A DNA stretch of 56,668 nucleotides, taken from the NCBI GenBank assembly GCA_023419535.1, contig JAEZXX010000113.1, positions 1-56,668 of the forward strand, given 5' to 3'. The stretch's first letter is position 1. Each line of letters opens with the position of its first letter. A model generated the notes under the pieces. That model was given only the letters and a program-made list of their open reading frames with translations, ran no database searches and was not told the origin of the DNA. This stretch comes from Pseudomonadota bacterium. Lineage in GTDB: Bacteria; Pseudomonadota; Alphaproteobacteria; Rhizobiales; Rhizobiaceae. A program made the position numbers and the translations under genes. Of the stretch, positions 36,466-45,099 are shown in pieces.

Positions 36466-37209
36466 TTGACCGGAACCATCCCGACGGGCGCGCCGGCGCG
36501 CGAGCGTCTGATCGTCGGGCTCGACCTGCCGAGCGTCGAAGCCGCCGCCGCGATGGTCGAGACGCTCGGCGACGACGTCAGCTTCTACAAGATCGGCTAC
36601 CAGCTCGCCTATCAGCGCGGCGGGCTCGACTTCGTCCGCGACCTCACCGGCTCGGGCCGGAAGGTCTTCCTCGACGTCAAGCTCCACGACATCGGCAACA
36701 CGGTGGAGAAGGGCGTCGAGGCGGTGCTTTCGCTCGGCATCTCGATGCTGACCGTCCATGCCTATCCGCAGACGATGCGCGCTGCCGCCAGGGCGGCGGC
36801 CGGCAGCCCGCTGACCGTCCTCGGCGTGACGGTCATGACATCCTACGACGAGGCGGATCTGCGCGAGGCGGGTTATCAGGGCACGGTTCGCGACCTCGTC
36901 CTGCGCCGCGCCGTGCAGGCTAGCGACTGCGGCCTCGGCGGCATCGTCGCCTCGGCCGAAGAGGCCGCCGTCCTGCGCGAGACCGTCGGGCCGGACATGG
37001 CCATCGTGACGCCGGGCATTCGCCCGGCGGGCGTTGCGCTCGACGACCAGAAGCGCGCGGTGACCCCCGGGGATGCGCTGTCCGCCGGGGCCTCGCATCT
37101 CGTCGTCGCGCGCCCCGTCGTCGCCGTGCGCGAGCCGCGTCAGGCTGCGCGCGCGATCCTCTCGGAGGTCGATGCGGCGCTGGCTCGCATCGCAGCGCCC
37201 GGTTCCTGA
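36466..37209 (+). CDS. pyrF: Orotidine 5'-phosphate decarboxylase
   Basis: This 247-residue TIM-barrel enzyme makes UMP, the last step of pyrimidine synthesis. The catalytic D-x-K-x-x-D tetrad part is FLDVKLHDIGNT (Asp70, Lys72, Asp75), and the C-terminal phosphate-binding segment is TPGIRPAG. It starts with TTG at 36466, 11 bases after GGAGG at 36451-36455, and lies four bases after the LOV kinase stop, so the two may share a transcript. The DUF1330 gene follows 12 bases later. Confidence 0.95.
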   Translation: MTGTIPTGAPARERLIVGLDLPSVEAAAAMVETLGDDVSFYKIGYQLAYQRGGLDFVRDLTGSGRKVFLDVKLHDIGNTVEKGVEAVLSLGISMLTVHAYPQTMRAAARAAAGSPLTVLGVTVMTSYDEADLREAGYQGTVRDLVLRRAVQASDCGLGGIVASAEEAAVLRETVGPDMAIVTPGIRPAGVALDDQKRAVTPGDALSAGASHLVVARPVVAVREPRQAARAILSEVDAALARIAAPGS

Positions 37210-37221
37210 GGGAGGACGTTC

Positions 37222-37509
37222 ATGGCCAAGGCCTACTGGATCGCACGCATCACGGTGAAGGATCCCGAGCGCTACAAGGATTACATCGCGACCGCCAAGC
37301 CCGCCTTCGAGCGGCACGGCGCCCGGTTCCTGGCGCGCGGCGGGCCCTATCACGACCTGGAAGGCGAGGCGCGCGAGCGCAACGTCGTGATCGAGTTCGA
37401 GAGCGTCGAGGCGGCGCTCGCCTGCTACGGCTCGCCCGAGTATCAGGAGGCCGTCCTGATCCGGCAGGAGGCGGCCGACGGAGAGCTCGTCCTCGTCGAA
37501 GGCGTCTGA
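37222..37509 (+). CDS. DUF1330 family protein
   Basis: This 95-residue protein is a typical DUF1330 member: a dimeric alpha/beta ferredoxin-like fold with MAKAYWIARITVKDPERYKD at the N-terminus and VVIEFESVEAALACYGSPEY in the middle. The family has no firm enzymatic role. It follows pyrF on the same strand, as in many Hyphomicrobiales. A good GGAGG site precedes the ATG. Confidence 0.88.
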   Translation: MAKAYWIARITVKDPERYKDYIATAKPAFERHGARFLARGGPYHDLEGEARERNVVIEFESVEAALACYGSPEYQEAVLIRQEAADGELVLVEGV

Positions 37510-37511
37510 CG

Positions 37512-38012
37512 ACGCTGCGCCTCCGGCCGATCCGGGACGAGGCCGAGGCCCTCCTGCTTCCGGTCGAGCATCGCGTCGCCGCGCTTCTCGACGCCCGGGG
37601 TCTGCATTCCGCCCGCGCCGCCCATCGCGTCGGACGACTTCGCGGTCTTCCTCGCGCGGCACACGGTGATCGTCGCGGAGATCGACGGCCGTTTCGTCGG
37701 CTGCGCGACGGGGCGGGAGCTCCAGCGCGCTCCATTGGCTGGCCGAACTCGGAGTCGATCCGGCCCATGGCCGGCAGGGCATCGGACGCCGTCTCGTCGG
37801 GGCTGTCTGCGACGAGGCCTGGGATGTTCCGGCCGGCGATCGGTCCGACCACCTGTCGCGACGTCCCCTTCAATGCGCCTTTTTATGTCCGGTGTGGCTT
37901 TCTGACAGTTTCACACCAGTCGGTTGACGCTACGTTCGGTGAACGGCTCGTTGCAGAAACGCCGGTCGGCTCGCGTCCTCAGGACTGCGTCGGGATGGTG
38001 AAATGGCTCTGA
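37512..38012 (+). pseudogene. Decayed GNAT N-acetyltransferase gene with three frameshifts
   Basis: Four fragments in shifted frames together spell one GNAT acetyltransferase. Fragment 1 (from 37512) reads TLRLRPIRDEAEALL. Fragment 2 (about 37600-37724, one frame on) reads IASDDFAVFLARHTVIVAE and IDGRFVGCATG. Fragment 3 (about 37730-37825) reads LAELGVDPAHGRQGIGRRLV, the acetyl-CoA binding motif. Fragment 4 (about 37848-38012) reads TTCRDVPFNAPFYVRCGFL and runs to a TGA at 38010-38012. The fragments are in the right order and without large gaps. The last segment matches the TTFRDVPWNAPFY pattern of such enzymes. No single frame is intact, so the protein is not made unless the sequence has errors. 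Confidence 0.82.
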
Positions 38013-38103
38013 AGGCTCGCGCGATCGAACCGCCGCCGCGCTGTCTGCGTTCCTGTCCGGCGGGATGCCTTTGAACGGGCGGACGCCCTTTGATCGGGAG
38101 CAG

Positions 38104-40080
38104 ATGTTGTACCAGTTCTACGAATGGAACCACGCCGCTCTCGCTCCTTGGCGGGCCGTCGCCGACGCGACGAAGGCGATCTACCAGAATCCCCTGAACC
38201 CGGCTTCGCGCACGGAAATGGGGCGCGCCGTCGCCGCCATGGCCGAACTCTTCGAGCGCACGACCCGCGTCTACGGCAAGCCCGTCTTCGGCCTCGACGA
38301 GACCAATGTCGACGGACGCCGCGTGCCGGTCGTCGACCGCGAAATCTGGTCGAGGCCCTTCTGCCGGCTTCTCCACTTCGAACGGGCCCTGCCCGGGACG
38401 CGCAAGTCCGACCCGCGCATCCTGATCGTCGCGCCCATGTCGGGCCATTACGCGACCCTTTTGCGCGGGACGGTCGAGGCGCTGCTGCCCTACGCCGAAG
38501 TCTACATCACGGACTGGACCGATGCGCGCCTGGTGCCGCTTTCGGCAGGCCGCTTCGACCTCGACGACTATGTCGACCATCTGATCGAGATCCTTCGGTT
38601 CCTGGGGCCCGACACGCACGTCGTCGGCGTCTGCCAGCCGGCCGTGCCGGTGCTGATGGCGACGGCGGTCATGGAGGCCAAAGGCGACGACTGCGCGCCC
38701 TCCTCCATGACGCTGATGGGCGGGCCGATCGACACCCGCCGGAACCCGACCGCGGTGAACCGCCTCGCGGAGGACCGCGGCATCGGCTGGTTCCGCGACC
38801 ACGTGATCATGAAGGTGCCGTTCCCCCAGCCCGGCTTCATGCGGGACGTCTATCCGGGCTTCCTGCAGCTCACCGGCTTCATGTCGATGAATCTCGACCG
38901 GCACCTGATCAGCCATAAGGACTTCTTCTGGCACCTCGTCCAGGGCGACGGGGATTCGGCGGAGAAGCACCGGACCTTCTACGACGAGTACAACGCGGTG
39001 ATGGACCTCACCGCCGAGTTCTATCTCCAGACCGTCGAGGAGGTCTTCATCAAGCACTCGCTGCCCAAGGGCGAGATGCACCATCGCGGCGAGCGGGTCG
39101 ACCCGAGCCGGATCAGGCGCACCGCGCTTCTGACGATCGAGGGCGAGAAGGACGACATCTCCGGCCTTGGACAGACCGAGGCCGCGCACGACCTCTGCAC
39201 GTCGATCCCCGCGCAGAACCGCGTCCACTACGTTCAGAAAGGTGTCGGCCATTACGGCGTCTTCAACGGCTCGCGCTTCCGCTCCGAGATCGCGCCCCGC
39301 ATCGTCGACTTCGCGCTGACCCACGGCCGCGCCGCGACCGAGAAGCGCAGGACCGCGACGACGCCGGCACCGGACGGCAAGGCCGTCGAGCAGCTCGTCG
39401 AAAAAGCGCCGGCCGCCGTTTCCTCCGACAGCGTATCCGCCGCCTTCGCGCTGACGGGCTCCGTCCCGGCCGCCCGGGTCGAAAGCCTCCCCAGCGCAGA
39501 GACGCAGGCCCCGATCGCGTCGGCCGCCGAGGCGTCGTCGTCCGCTCCAGCGGTTGCCGAAGGTCGCGGCGCCGACGCCCCATCGATCGAAGCGCCCACC
39601 GCAGAGACCTCGGCCGTCGAAGCTCCGGCCGCGGAAGCGCCAGCGGCCGTCCGGCCGCCGGTTCGGGAGGCGAAGCCCGTGGCCTCCGGGTCCATCGCGG
39701 GTGCCACCTCGGCACCCAAGCCCGCCACCTCGGCACCGAAGGCCAAGCGCGCGCCTCGGGCCAAGCCCGTCGAGGCGGCGCCTTCGGCCGGGCCGAGCGT
39801 TTCGGACACCGGCCCAGAGGCGAACGCGTCCGCCGTCCTGCCCGAAGCCGATGTGGAGGCGCTGCTCGAGGCCGCCCCGCCGGAGGAGGCGATCGTCCAG
39901 CTGGTCGCCGAGGCGGAGGGATCGGGCGACGGGCCGGCATCGGCCGTATCCACCGCTGCGCCGGCCGACGCGGTTCCGGTCCCCGCCGCTGCGGAGGCGA
40001 CGGCGTCCACCAAGCCCACCCCCCTGTCGCGTCAGCAGCGCCGCAAGGCCAAGTCGCTCGATCGCGGCCGCCGCCGCTGA
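38104..40080 (+). CDS. phaZ: Intracellular polyhydroxyalkanoate depolymerase with long disordered tail
   Basis: The first ~410 residues are a normal intracellular PHB depolymerase beginning MLYQFYEWNHAALAPWRA. The Cys177 in GVCQPAVPVL sits where PhaZ1-type enzymes have their nucleophile, and GEKDDI and GVGHYGVFNG give the acid and His. The enzyme degrades stored PHA granules to hydroxyacids. About 240 further residues are rich in Ala, Pro, Ser and Glu and end in a basic stretch (QQRRKAKSLDRGRRR). This tail is not part of the usual ~410-residue enzyme and might anchor it to granules or DNA. The start at 38104 has GGGAG and family support; the frame also extends to 38065. Confidence 0.88.
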   Translation: MLYQFYEWNHAALAPWRAVADATKAIYQNPLNPASRTEMGRAVAAMAELFERTTRVYGKPVFGLDETNVDGRRVPVVDREIWSRPFCRLLHFERALPGTRKSDPRILIVAPMSGHYATLLRGTVEALLPYAEVYITDWTDARLVPLSAGRFDLDDYVDHLIEILRFLGPDTHVVGVCQPAVPVLMATAVMEAKGDDCAPSSMTLMGGPIDTRRNPTAVNRLAEDRGIGWFRDHVIMKVPFPQPGFMRDVYPGFLQLTGFMSMNLDRHLISHKDFFWHLVQGDGDSAEKHRTFYDEYNAVMDLTAEFYLQTVEEVFIKHSLPKGEMHHRGERVDPSRIRRTALLTIEGEKDDISGLGQTEAAHDLCTSIPAQNRVHYVQKGVGHYGVFNGSRFRSEIAPRIVDFALTHGRAATEKRRTATTPAPDGKAVEQLVEKAPAAVSSDSVSAAFALTGSVPAARVESLPSAETQAPIASAAEASSSAPAVAEGRGADAPSIEAPTAETSAVEAPAAEAPAAVRPPVREAKPVASGSIAGATSAPKPATSAPKAKRAPRAKPVEAAPSAGPSVSDTGPEANASAVLPEADVEALLEAAPPEEAIVQLVAEAEGSGDGPASAVSTAAPADAVPVPAAAEATASTKPTPLSRQQRRKAKSLDRGRRR

Positions 40081-40130
40081 CGGGCCGAGACGGTCCGACC
40101 GTCGGGCAGCGGCCGGCCCGGACCGCGCTC

Positions 40131-40150
40131 CGGACACGACCACGTGTCCG
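40131..40150. other. Hairpin after phaZ
   Basis: A perfect 8-bp stem (CGGACACG at 40131-40138 with CGTGTCCG at 40143-40150) with a four-base loop lies 50 bases after the phaZ stop. It lacks a T-run. It could be a weak terminator or a site in the leader of the DUF2852 gene. Confidence 0.5.
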
Positions 40151-40251
40151 CGCGCGGTCGGGTCGATATTGAACGGGCCGAAAGCGCCACCCATCTCGAA
40201 GAGAGGCGAGGATCTCCGTTCGCCGTCTTCTGGAACAAGGATGTCGCTTAG

Positions 40252-40668
40252 ATGAGCTCCACCGCTTTGATCCGCCCCGCCTGGACGCCGGCGACCATCG
40301 CCCTGATGGTTCTCGGCTTCATCGTCTACTGGCCGCTCGGCCTTGCCGTCCTCGCCTACATCCTCTGGGGCGACCGTCTCGAGGCCTTCCGCGGCGATGT
40401 CGGCCGGACCACCGACCGCGTGATGGGCGGACTGCGCCGCTCGGGTGCGAACCTGCCCTTCGGCGAAGCCCGCACGGGCAACGTCGCCTTCGACGACTGG
40501 CGCGAGGGTGAGCTGAAGCGTCTCGACGCCGAGCGCCGCAAGCTCGAAGAGTCCCGCGCCGAGTTCGAGACCTATGTCCGAGAGCTGCGCCGCGCCAAGG
40601 ACCAGGAGGAGTTCGACCGCTTCATGCGCGAGCGTCGTCAGACCGGCCACGTCGTCGACGTCAACTGA
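40252..40668 (+). CDS. DUF2852 family membrane protein
   Basis: This 138-residue protein has one or two N-terminal membrane helices (TIALMVLGFIVYWPLGLAVL, then AYILWG) and a charged, helical C-terminus (WREGELKRLDAERRKLEESR, then FDRFMRERR), the DUF2852 layout. The family occurs widely in alphaproteobacteria and has no known function. It has its own likely leader, and the next gene starts 103 bases downstream. Confidence 0.85.
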   Translation: MSSTALIRPAWTPATIALMVLGFIVYWPLGLAVLAYILWGDRLEAFRGDVGRTTDRVMGGLRRSGANLPFGEARTGNVAFDDWREGELKRLDAERRKLEESRAEFETYVRELRRAKDQEEFDRFMRERRQTGHVVDVN

Positions 40669-40771
40669 CGGCCTTCGCTCCGGGCGGATTCGTTCGCCCG
40701 GAGCGCTGTCCATTGCGAGGGGACCGTCGCCGTGCCATGCCCGGTCGGCTCGCACCGGACGGGGGCATTTC

Positions 40772-41509
40772 GTGTTCAAGGCCTTACGATCGCTTCGCCC
40801 GAAACTGCCCGATCGCATCGTGATCGGGGATCGGGACGTTGCGGTCGAGCTGCGTGAGCACGCCACGGCGCGCCGCATCGTGATGCGCGTCGCGCCCGGG
40901 GGCGAGGCTCTCAGGCTGACCGTTCCCAAGCGTACGCCTGCAAGAACCGTCCTCGATTTCCTCAAGCGCCACGAAGGCTGGGCCGCGGACCGTCTGTCCA
41001 AGGCGACGAGGTCGCAGATCGTCGGCGACGGCAGCGTCCTGCCCTTTCGCGGCGGCTCCCTGACCGTTCGCTACGAGGCGAGCCGGCGCGCGGCATCCCT
41101 GTCGCAGACGGATGAGGGACTGGTCCTGCGCGTGGGCGGAGAGGCCGCGCATGGGGCGCGCCGCGTGAAGGATTTCCTGGTGCGCGAGGCCCGCCGCGAC
41201 CTCGAAGCCGCCGTCGAGCGCCATTCGAGCGCCGTCGGCATCCGCCCGTCGGGGCTCGCCCTCCGAGACACGGTCTCGCGCTGGGGCTCGTGCTCCTCGA
41301 CGCGCCGCCTGTCCTTCTCGTGGCGGATCGTCATGGCGCCGCCCGCCGTGCTCGACTATCTCGCCGCGCACGAGGTGGCGCATCTGCGCGAGATGAACCA
41401 CGGGCCGGATTTCTGGGCGCTCTGCCACGAACTCTGTCCCGCGACGGAGGAGGGGAGGGCCTGGCTGAAGCGACACGGCGCCTCGCTGCATGCCGTCGAC
41501 TTCGGCTGA
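40772..41509 (+). CDS. YgjP/SprT-like zinc metalloprotein (DUF45, M48-type)
   Basis: This 245-residue protein is a YgjP-like metallohydrolase. The zinc motif is HEVAHLREMNH (His200, Glu201, His204, His210), preceded by the family motif RDTVSRWGSCSSTRRLSFSW. The N-terminal half is a beta-rich region. It starts with GTG at 40772 after GGGGG, which gives the normal N-terminus; the open frame runs further up through the DUF2852 gene without support. The activity of this group is unproven; peptidase is the usual inference. Confidence 0.85.
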   Translation: MFKALRSLRPKLPDRIVIGDRDVAVELREHATARRIVMRVAPGGEALRLTVPKRTPARTVLDFLKRHEGWAADRLSKATRSQIVGDGSVLPFRGGSLTVRYEASRRAASLSQTDEGLVLRVGGEAAHGARRVKDFLVREARRDLEAAVERHSSAVGIRPSGLALRDTVSRWGSCSSTRRLSFSWRIVMAPPAVLDYLAAHEVAHLREMNHGPDFWALCHELCPATEEGRAWLKRHGASLHAVDFG

Positions 41510-41571
41510 TCCGACGCGCGGCCGGACATTTCCTTTACCTCCGGGGCCGCAGGCGCGATAAGCTGCACGCC

Positions 41572-42288
41572 ATGGACATCGTATCACCGACCGACAGGCC
41601 GCCCGGCGCGGCGGCAGCGCGCGCCCGTCCGAGCGTGAAGATCTGCGGCCTGTCGGACGAGGCGATGATCGACGTCGCCCTGTCGCGCGGGGCGGACGAG
41701 ATCGGGCTCGTCCATTTCGAGCCGAGCCCCCGCCATCTGCCCGTCGCGCGCATCGGCGAGCTCTCCGCCCATGTGGGGAGCCGGGCGATCGTGACCGTCG
41801 TGACGGTGAATGCCGGCGACGCGCTGATCGACGCGCTGCGCGAGCATGCGCGGCTGCGCTCGATCCAGCTGCACGGTTCGGAAGATGCGCCGAGGATCGC
41901 CGCCCTCCGGGCGAGGACCGGCCTTTCGGCGATGAAGGCGATCGCGGTCGCCGACCGGGGATCGCTCGCCGCGATCGATCTCTATCGCGGCGTCGCCGAC
42001 CGTATCCTTCTCGACGCCAAGGCGCCGAAAGGCTCCGCGATCCCCGGCGGCAACGGCGTCTCCTTCGACTGGACGCTGCTGGCCGGTGCGCGAACGCCAT
42101 CCATCGTGCTGTCCGGCGGGCTGAACGCGGCCAATGTCGGCGAGGCGATCCGCATCGCGAGGCCCGGCGGGATCGACGTCTCGTCCGGCGTCGAGACGAG
42201 CCCGGGCACCAAATCCGCAGACCTCATCCACCGCTTCTTCGACGCGTTCGACCGAGCGACCCTCAATGCCGGAAGGCAGGCCCCATGA
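41572..42288 (+). CDS. trpF: Phosphoribosylanthranilate isomerase
   Basis: This 238-residue TIM-barrel enzyme performs the third step of tryptophan synthesis. The general base Cys25 lies in VKICGL, the Asp general acid in LLDAKAPKG, and the phosphate loop in LSGGLNAANV and VSSGVETSPG. The N-terminus is about 20 residues longer than usual (DRPPGAAAARAR), and the exact start is uncertain; ATG 41572 is the first good one. trpB follows with a 4-base overlap. Confidence 0.93.
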   Translation: MDIVSPTDRPPGAAAARARPSVKICGLSDEAMIDVALSRGADEIGLVHFEPSPRHLPVARIGELSAHVGSRAIVTVVTVNAGDALIDALREHARLRSIQLHGSEDAPRIAALRARTGLSAMKAIAVADRGSLAAIDLYRGVADRILLDAKAPKGSAIPGGNGVSFDWTLLAGARTPSIVLSGGLNAANVGEAIRIARPGGIDVSSGVETSPGTKSADLIHRFFDAFDRATLNAGRQAP

Positions 42289-43505
42289 ACGAGATCGCGA
42301 CCCCCAACTCCTTCCGCTCCGGCCCCGACGAGGAGGGCCGCTTCGGCCTGTTCGGCGGACGCTTCGTCGCCGAGACGCTGATGCCGCTGATCCTCGACCT
42401 CGAGGCCGAATGGAAGGCCGCGCGCGCCGATCCCGCGTTCAAGGCCGAACTGGACGGTCTCAACGCGACCTACACCGGCCGGCCCTCGCCGCTCTACTTC
42501 GCCGAGCGGCTGACGCAGGAGCTCGGCGGCGCCAAGGTCTATTTCAAGCGCGACGAGCTCAACCACACGGGGTCGCACAAGATCAACAACTGCCTCGGCC
42601 AGATCCTGCTCGCCCGCCGCATGGGCAAGACGCGGATCATCGCCGAGACGGGGGCGGGCCAGCACGGCGTCGCAACCGCCACCGTCTGCGCCCGCTTCGG
42701 ACTCCCCTGCGTCGTCTACATGGGCGCGACGGACGTCGAGCGGCAGGCGCCGAACGTCTTCCGCATGAAGCTTCTGGGCGCCGAGGTCGTGCCCGTCACG
42801 GCCGGCCACGGGACGCTCAAGGACGCCATGAACGAGGCGCTCCGCGACTGGGTCACCAACGTCGAATCCACCTACTATCTCATCGGCACCGCCGCCGGCC
42901 CGCACCCCTATCCGGAGCTGGTGCGCGAGTTCCAGTCGGTGATCGGCAAGGAGGTGCGCGAGCAGATGATGGCTGCCGAGGGCCGTCTGCCGGACCTTCT
43001 CGTCGCCGCGGTCGGCGGCGGCTCCAACGCCATCGGCCTCTTCCACCCGTTCCTCGACGACTGCGAGGTCGCGATCGTCGGCGTCGAGGCCGGCGGCAAG
43101 GGTCTCGACGGCGAGGAGCACTGCGCCTCGCTGACGGCCGGCAGCCCGGGCGTCCTGCACGGCAACCGCACCTATCTCCTCCAGGACGGCGACGGACAGA
43201 TCAAGGAGGGCCACTCGATCTCGGCCGGCCTCGACTATCCGGGCATCGGCCCGGAGCACTCCTTCCTGAAGGACACCGGCCGCGTCGAATACGTGCCCAT
43301 CATGGACACCGAGGCGCTCGACGCCTTCAAGCTCCTGACGCGGGTCGAGGGCATCATCCCGGCGCTGGAGCCGGCGCACGCGCTGGCCGAAGTGGTGAAG
43401 CGCGCGCCGAAGATGGGCCGCGACGAGATCATTGTCATGAATCTCTGCGGCCGCGGCGACAAGGACGTGTTCACAGCGGCGAAGCACCTAGGCGTGGAGC
43501 TCTAG
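42285..43505 (+). CDS. trpB: Tryptophan synthase beta chain
   Basis: This 406-residue PLP enzyme joins indole and serine to make tryptophan. Lys99 in HTGSHKINN binds the cofactor, and GGGSNAIG is the phosphate loop. The indole tunnel and activation motifs (GRPSPLYFAERL; AGQHGVATATVCARFG) are intact. Its ATG overlaps the trpF stop. The partner gene trpA is not next door: it lies 3.85 kb downstream beyond five inserted genes. Confidence 0.97.
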   Translation: MNEIATPNSFRSGPDEEGRFGLFGGRFVAETLMPLILDLEAEWKAARADPAFKAELDGLNATYTGRPSPLYFAERLTQELGGAKVYFKRDELNHTGSHKINNCLGQILLARRMGKTRIIAETGAGQHGVATATVCARFGLPCVVYMGATDVERQAPNVFRMKLLGAEVVPVTAGHGTLKDAMNEALRDWVTNVESTYYLIGTAAGPHPYPELVREFQSVIGKEVREQMMAAEGRLPDLLVAAVGGGSNAIGLFHPFLDDCEVAIVGVEAGGKGLDGEEHCASLTAGSPGVLHGNRTYLLQDGDGQIKEGHSISAGLDYPGIGPEHSFLKDTGRVEYVPIMDTEALDAFKLLTRVEGIIPALEPAHALAEVVKRAPKMGRDEIIVMNLCGRGDKDVFTAAKHLGVEL

Positions 43506-43531
43506 TTTTCGCTGGCCGACAGGAGGCAGAC

Positions 43532-43807
43532 ATGGGGAAGGCTTCGATCCTGATCGACGAGACCGTGTTCGGCGAACTCGATCGCGAGGCATCGCGGACC
43601 GGCCTGACGCCCGCGGCGATCGCAGAGACGGCGATCACAGAGTTCTTCGCGGCCAGGCATCGGAAGCACCAAGCGGTCGCGACCGCTCTTCGCGAAGCGG
43701 AACAGGGGGCCTTCGTCTCGCGCGATGCGGTCGACCGCTGGGTCGCGTCGTGGGGAACGGATCAGGAGGCGCCGCCACCGATGCCGGATCGCGGCCGGCA
43801 CGGCTGA
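43532..43807 (+). CDS. CopG/ribbon-helix-helix type antitoxin
   Basis: This 91-residue protein has an N-terminal ribbon-helix-helix (ASILIDETVFGELDREASRT, then GLTPAAIAETAITEFF), which would bind the operon promoter, and a C-terminal arm ending DAVDRWVASWG, the usual toxin-binding tail of ParE/RelE partners. An AGGAGG site precedes the ATG. The toxin gene starts one base after its stop. It would block its toxin and repress the pair. Confidence 0.8.
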   Translation: MGKASILIDETVFGELDREASRTGLTPAAIAETAITEFFAARHRKHQAVATALREAEQGAFVSRDAVDRWVASWGTDQEAPPPMPDRGRHG

Positions 43808-43808
43808 T

Positions 43809-44105
43809 TTGAAGGTCGTCTTCCTTCCCTCGGCAGTGAACGACCTGCGATGGTTTCGTCGCTACTACGAGGACGTCTTCGCGGAGGGCGGAGGTCGAGC
43901 ACGCCTCGCCTATGTCCGGACGCTCGAGCGCCTCGTCGCAGCGCCTCGGATCGGCCGTCCACTCGAGTTCGAGAACGTTCGAGAGTTCCCGATACAGCGG
44001 ACGCCGTTCTCCGTCATCTACCGCCTGCAGGAGGATCGGATCGAGATTCTCCGCATCTGGGACCAGCGCGCCGACGACGCAAACCGGTTGCCGGAGGAAT
44101 CATAA
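43809..44105 (+). CDS. RelE/ParE family toxin
   Basis: This 98-residue protein shows the RelE/ParE fold: VVFLPSAVNDLRWFRRYYED at the N-terminus and the core PIQRTPFSVIYRLQEDRIEI followed by LRIWDQRAD. Such toxins either cleave mRNA at the ribosome (RelE) or poison DNA gyrase (ParE); the sequence alone leans to ParE-like. It starts with TTG at 43809, one base after the antitoxin stop. The pair lies at the left edge of the block that separates trpB and trpA. Confidence 0.8.
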   Translation: MKVVFLPSAVNDLRWFRRYYEDVFAEGGGRARLAYVRTLERLVAAPRIGRPLEFENVREFPIQRTPFSVIYRLQEDRIEILRIWDQRADDANRLPEES

Positions 44106-44130
44106 GACCCTCCCGGCATCTTTCCCGACG

Positions 44131-45039
44131 CTAGGCGCCGCTCGTCGGCTGTCGCGCCCGGTGCACCACGTACAGGAAGCCGCCGAAGATCAGCGGCAGG
44201 TCGAGGAAGGTCGAGTAGATCAGCCAGAGGCGCTCGGAGACCGAGAGCGCGACGGCGAGATTGAGCGCGGCGAGGGTCAGCGTCATCACGCCCATGCCGA
44301 TCGCCAGGCGCTTCACGTCGACGTCGTTGTAGGCGAGGTAGCGCGACATTCCCTTGCCGAGTCGCGTCCCGCCGGTCCAGCCATCGAGAAGGAACAGCGT
44401 TCCCGACACGGTGCCGAGGATGGTGGTGCGCAGCTGCACCGCCATCTCGCTGTCCATGAAGAACGCCAGCGCTGCCGAGGCGATCAGCATCAGCGTGCCG
44501 AACAAGGCCAGACCGCCGAGGAGATCGACCTTGACGAAGCGCTGGGCGACGACGAGCGCCAGCCCGAGCACGGCCCCGACGATGGCCGCCGTCGTCAGGT
44601 CATAGAACCAGCCGGTCAGGAAGAAGACGGCGCCGAGCGCCAGATCGACGCCGATCGGCACGCGGTTGCGCTTCAGCGCGTCCGGGTCGTAGTTCGGATC
44701 CTCCTTCGTCAGGCCACGGAGCGCCTTCGGGAACTCGATCGCGCGACCGGGATGGCTCTCGTGGACGAGACGACCGTTCCGGAGGACGCGGATGCCGACG
44801 CTCCACATCCCTGTGTAGCCGGCCTCGACCTCCAGCGGCTCGCCCGTGGGGAGCGTGTCGGACAGCCGGTGATTGCGGAGCGCCTCCGGGCCGCCATTGG
44901 GCGTCTCGTCGCGCGCCACGACGGTTCCCTCGCGCCGGAGCGCGGTGCGCAGCGCGTCCGTCGCCGCGCCGAGCGACACCTCGTACGCGATGCCGTCGAT
45001 GTCGAAGCGGCGCCGATAGGTCCAGATCGTGAAAGCCAT
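44131..45039 (-). CDS. IspZ/YciB-like septation membrane protein with extra N-terminal domain
   Basis: This ~302-residue protein has two parts. Residues 1-~115 are soluble and beta-rich (TYRRRFDIDGIAYEVSLGAA; GMWSVGIRVLRNGRLVHESHPG), recalling small beta-sandwich domains. Residues ~130-300 are a six-helix membrane region with the IspZ/YciB order: LALGAVFFLTGWFYDLTTAA, VLGLALVVAQRF, DGWTGGTRLGKGMSRYLA, LAIGMGVMTLTLAALNLAVA. IspZ proteins are about 180 residues and act in division and envelope maintenance, so the front domain is an addition. The start is taken at 45039; the frame extends 12 codons more. Family assignment is moderate. Confidence 0.55.
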   Translation of the reverse strand: MAFTIWTYRRRFDIDGIAYEVSLGAATDALRTALRREGTVVARDETPNGGPEALRNHRLSDTLPTGEPLEVEAGYTGMWSVGIRVLRNGRLVHESHPGRAIEFPKALRGLTKEDPNYDPDALKRNRVPIGVDLALGAVFFLTGWFYDLTTAAIVGAVLGLALVVAQRFVKVDLLGGLALFGTLMLIASAALAFFMDSEMAVQLRTTILGTVSGTLFLLDGWTGGTRLGKGMSRYLAYNDVDVKRLAIGMGVMTLTLAALNLAVALSVSERLWLIYSTFLDLPLIFGGFLYVVHRARQPTSGA

Positions 45040-45099
45040 GCGGAGCCGGAAAGCACGGGGCGGACCGGTCCGCAAGAGCGTACCGGTCCGGGGTGGGCC

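Noticed and set aside
37250..37873. 207-residue minus-strand frame across the GNAT remnant
   Set aside because: Arg/Pro-rich antisense translation; the plus-strand fragments match a real protein family.
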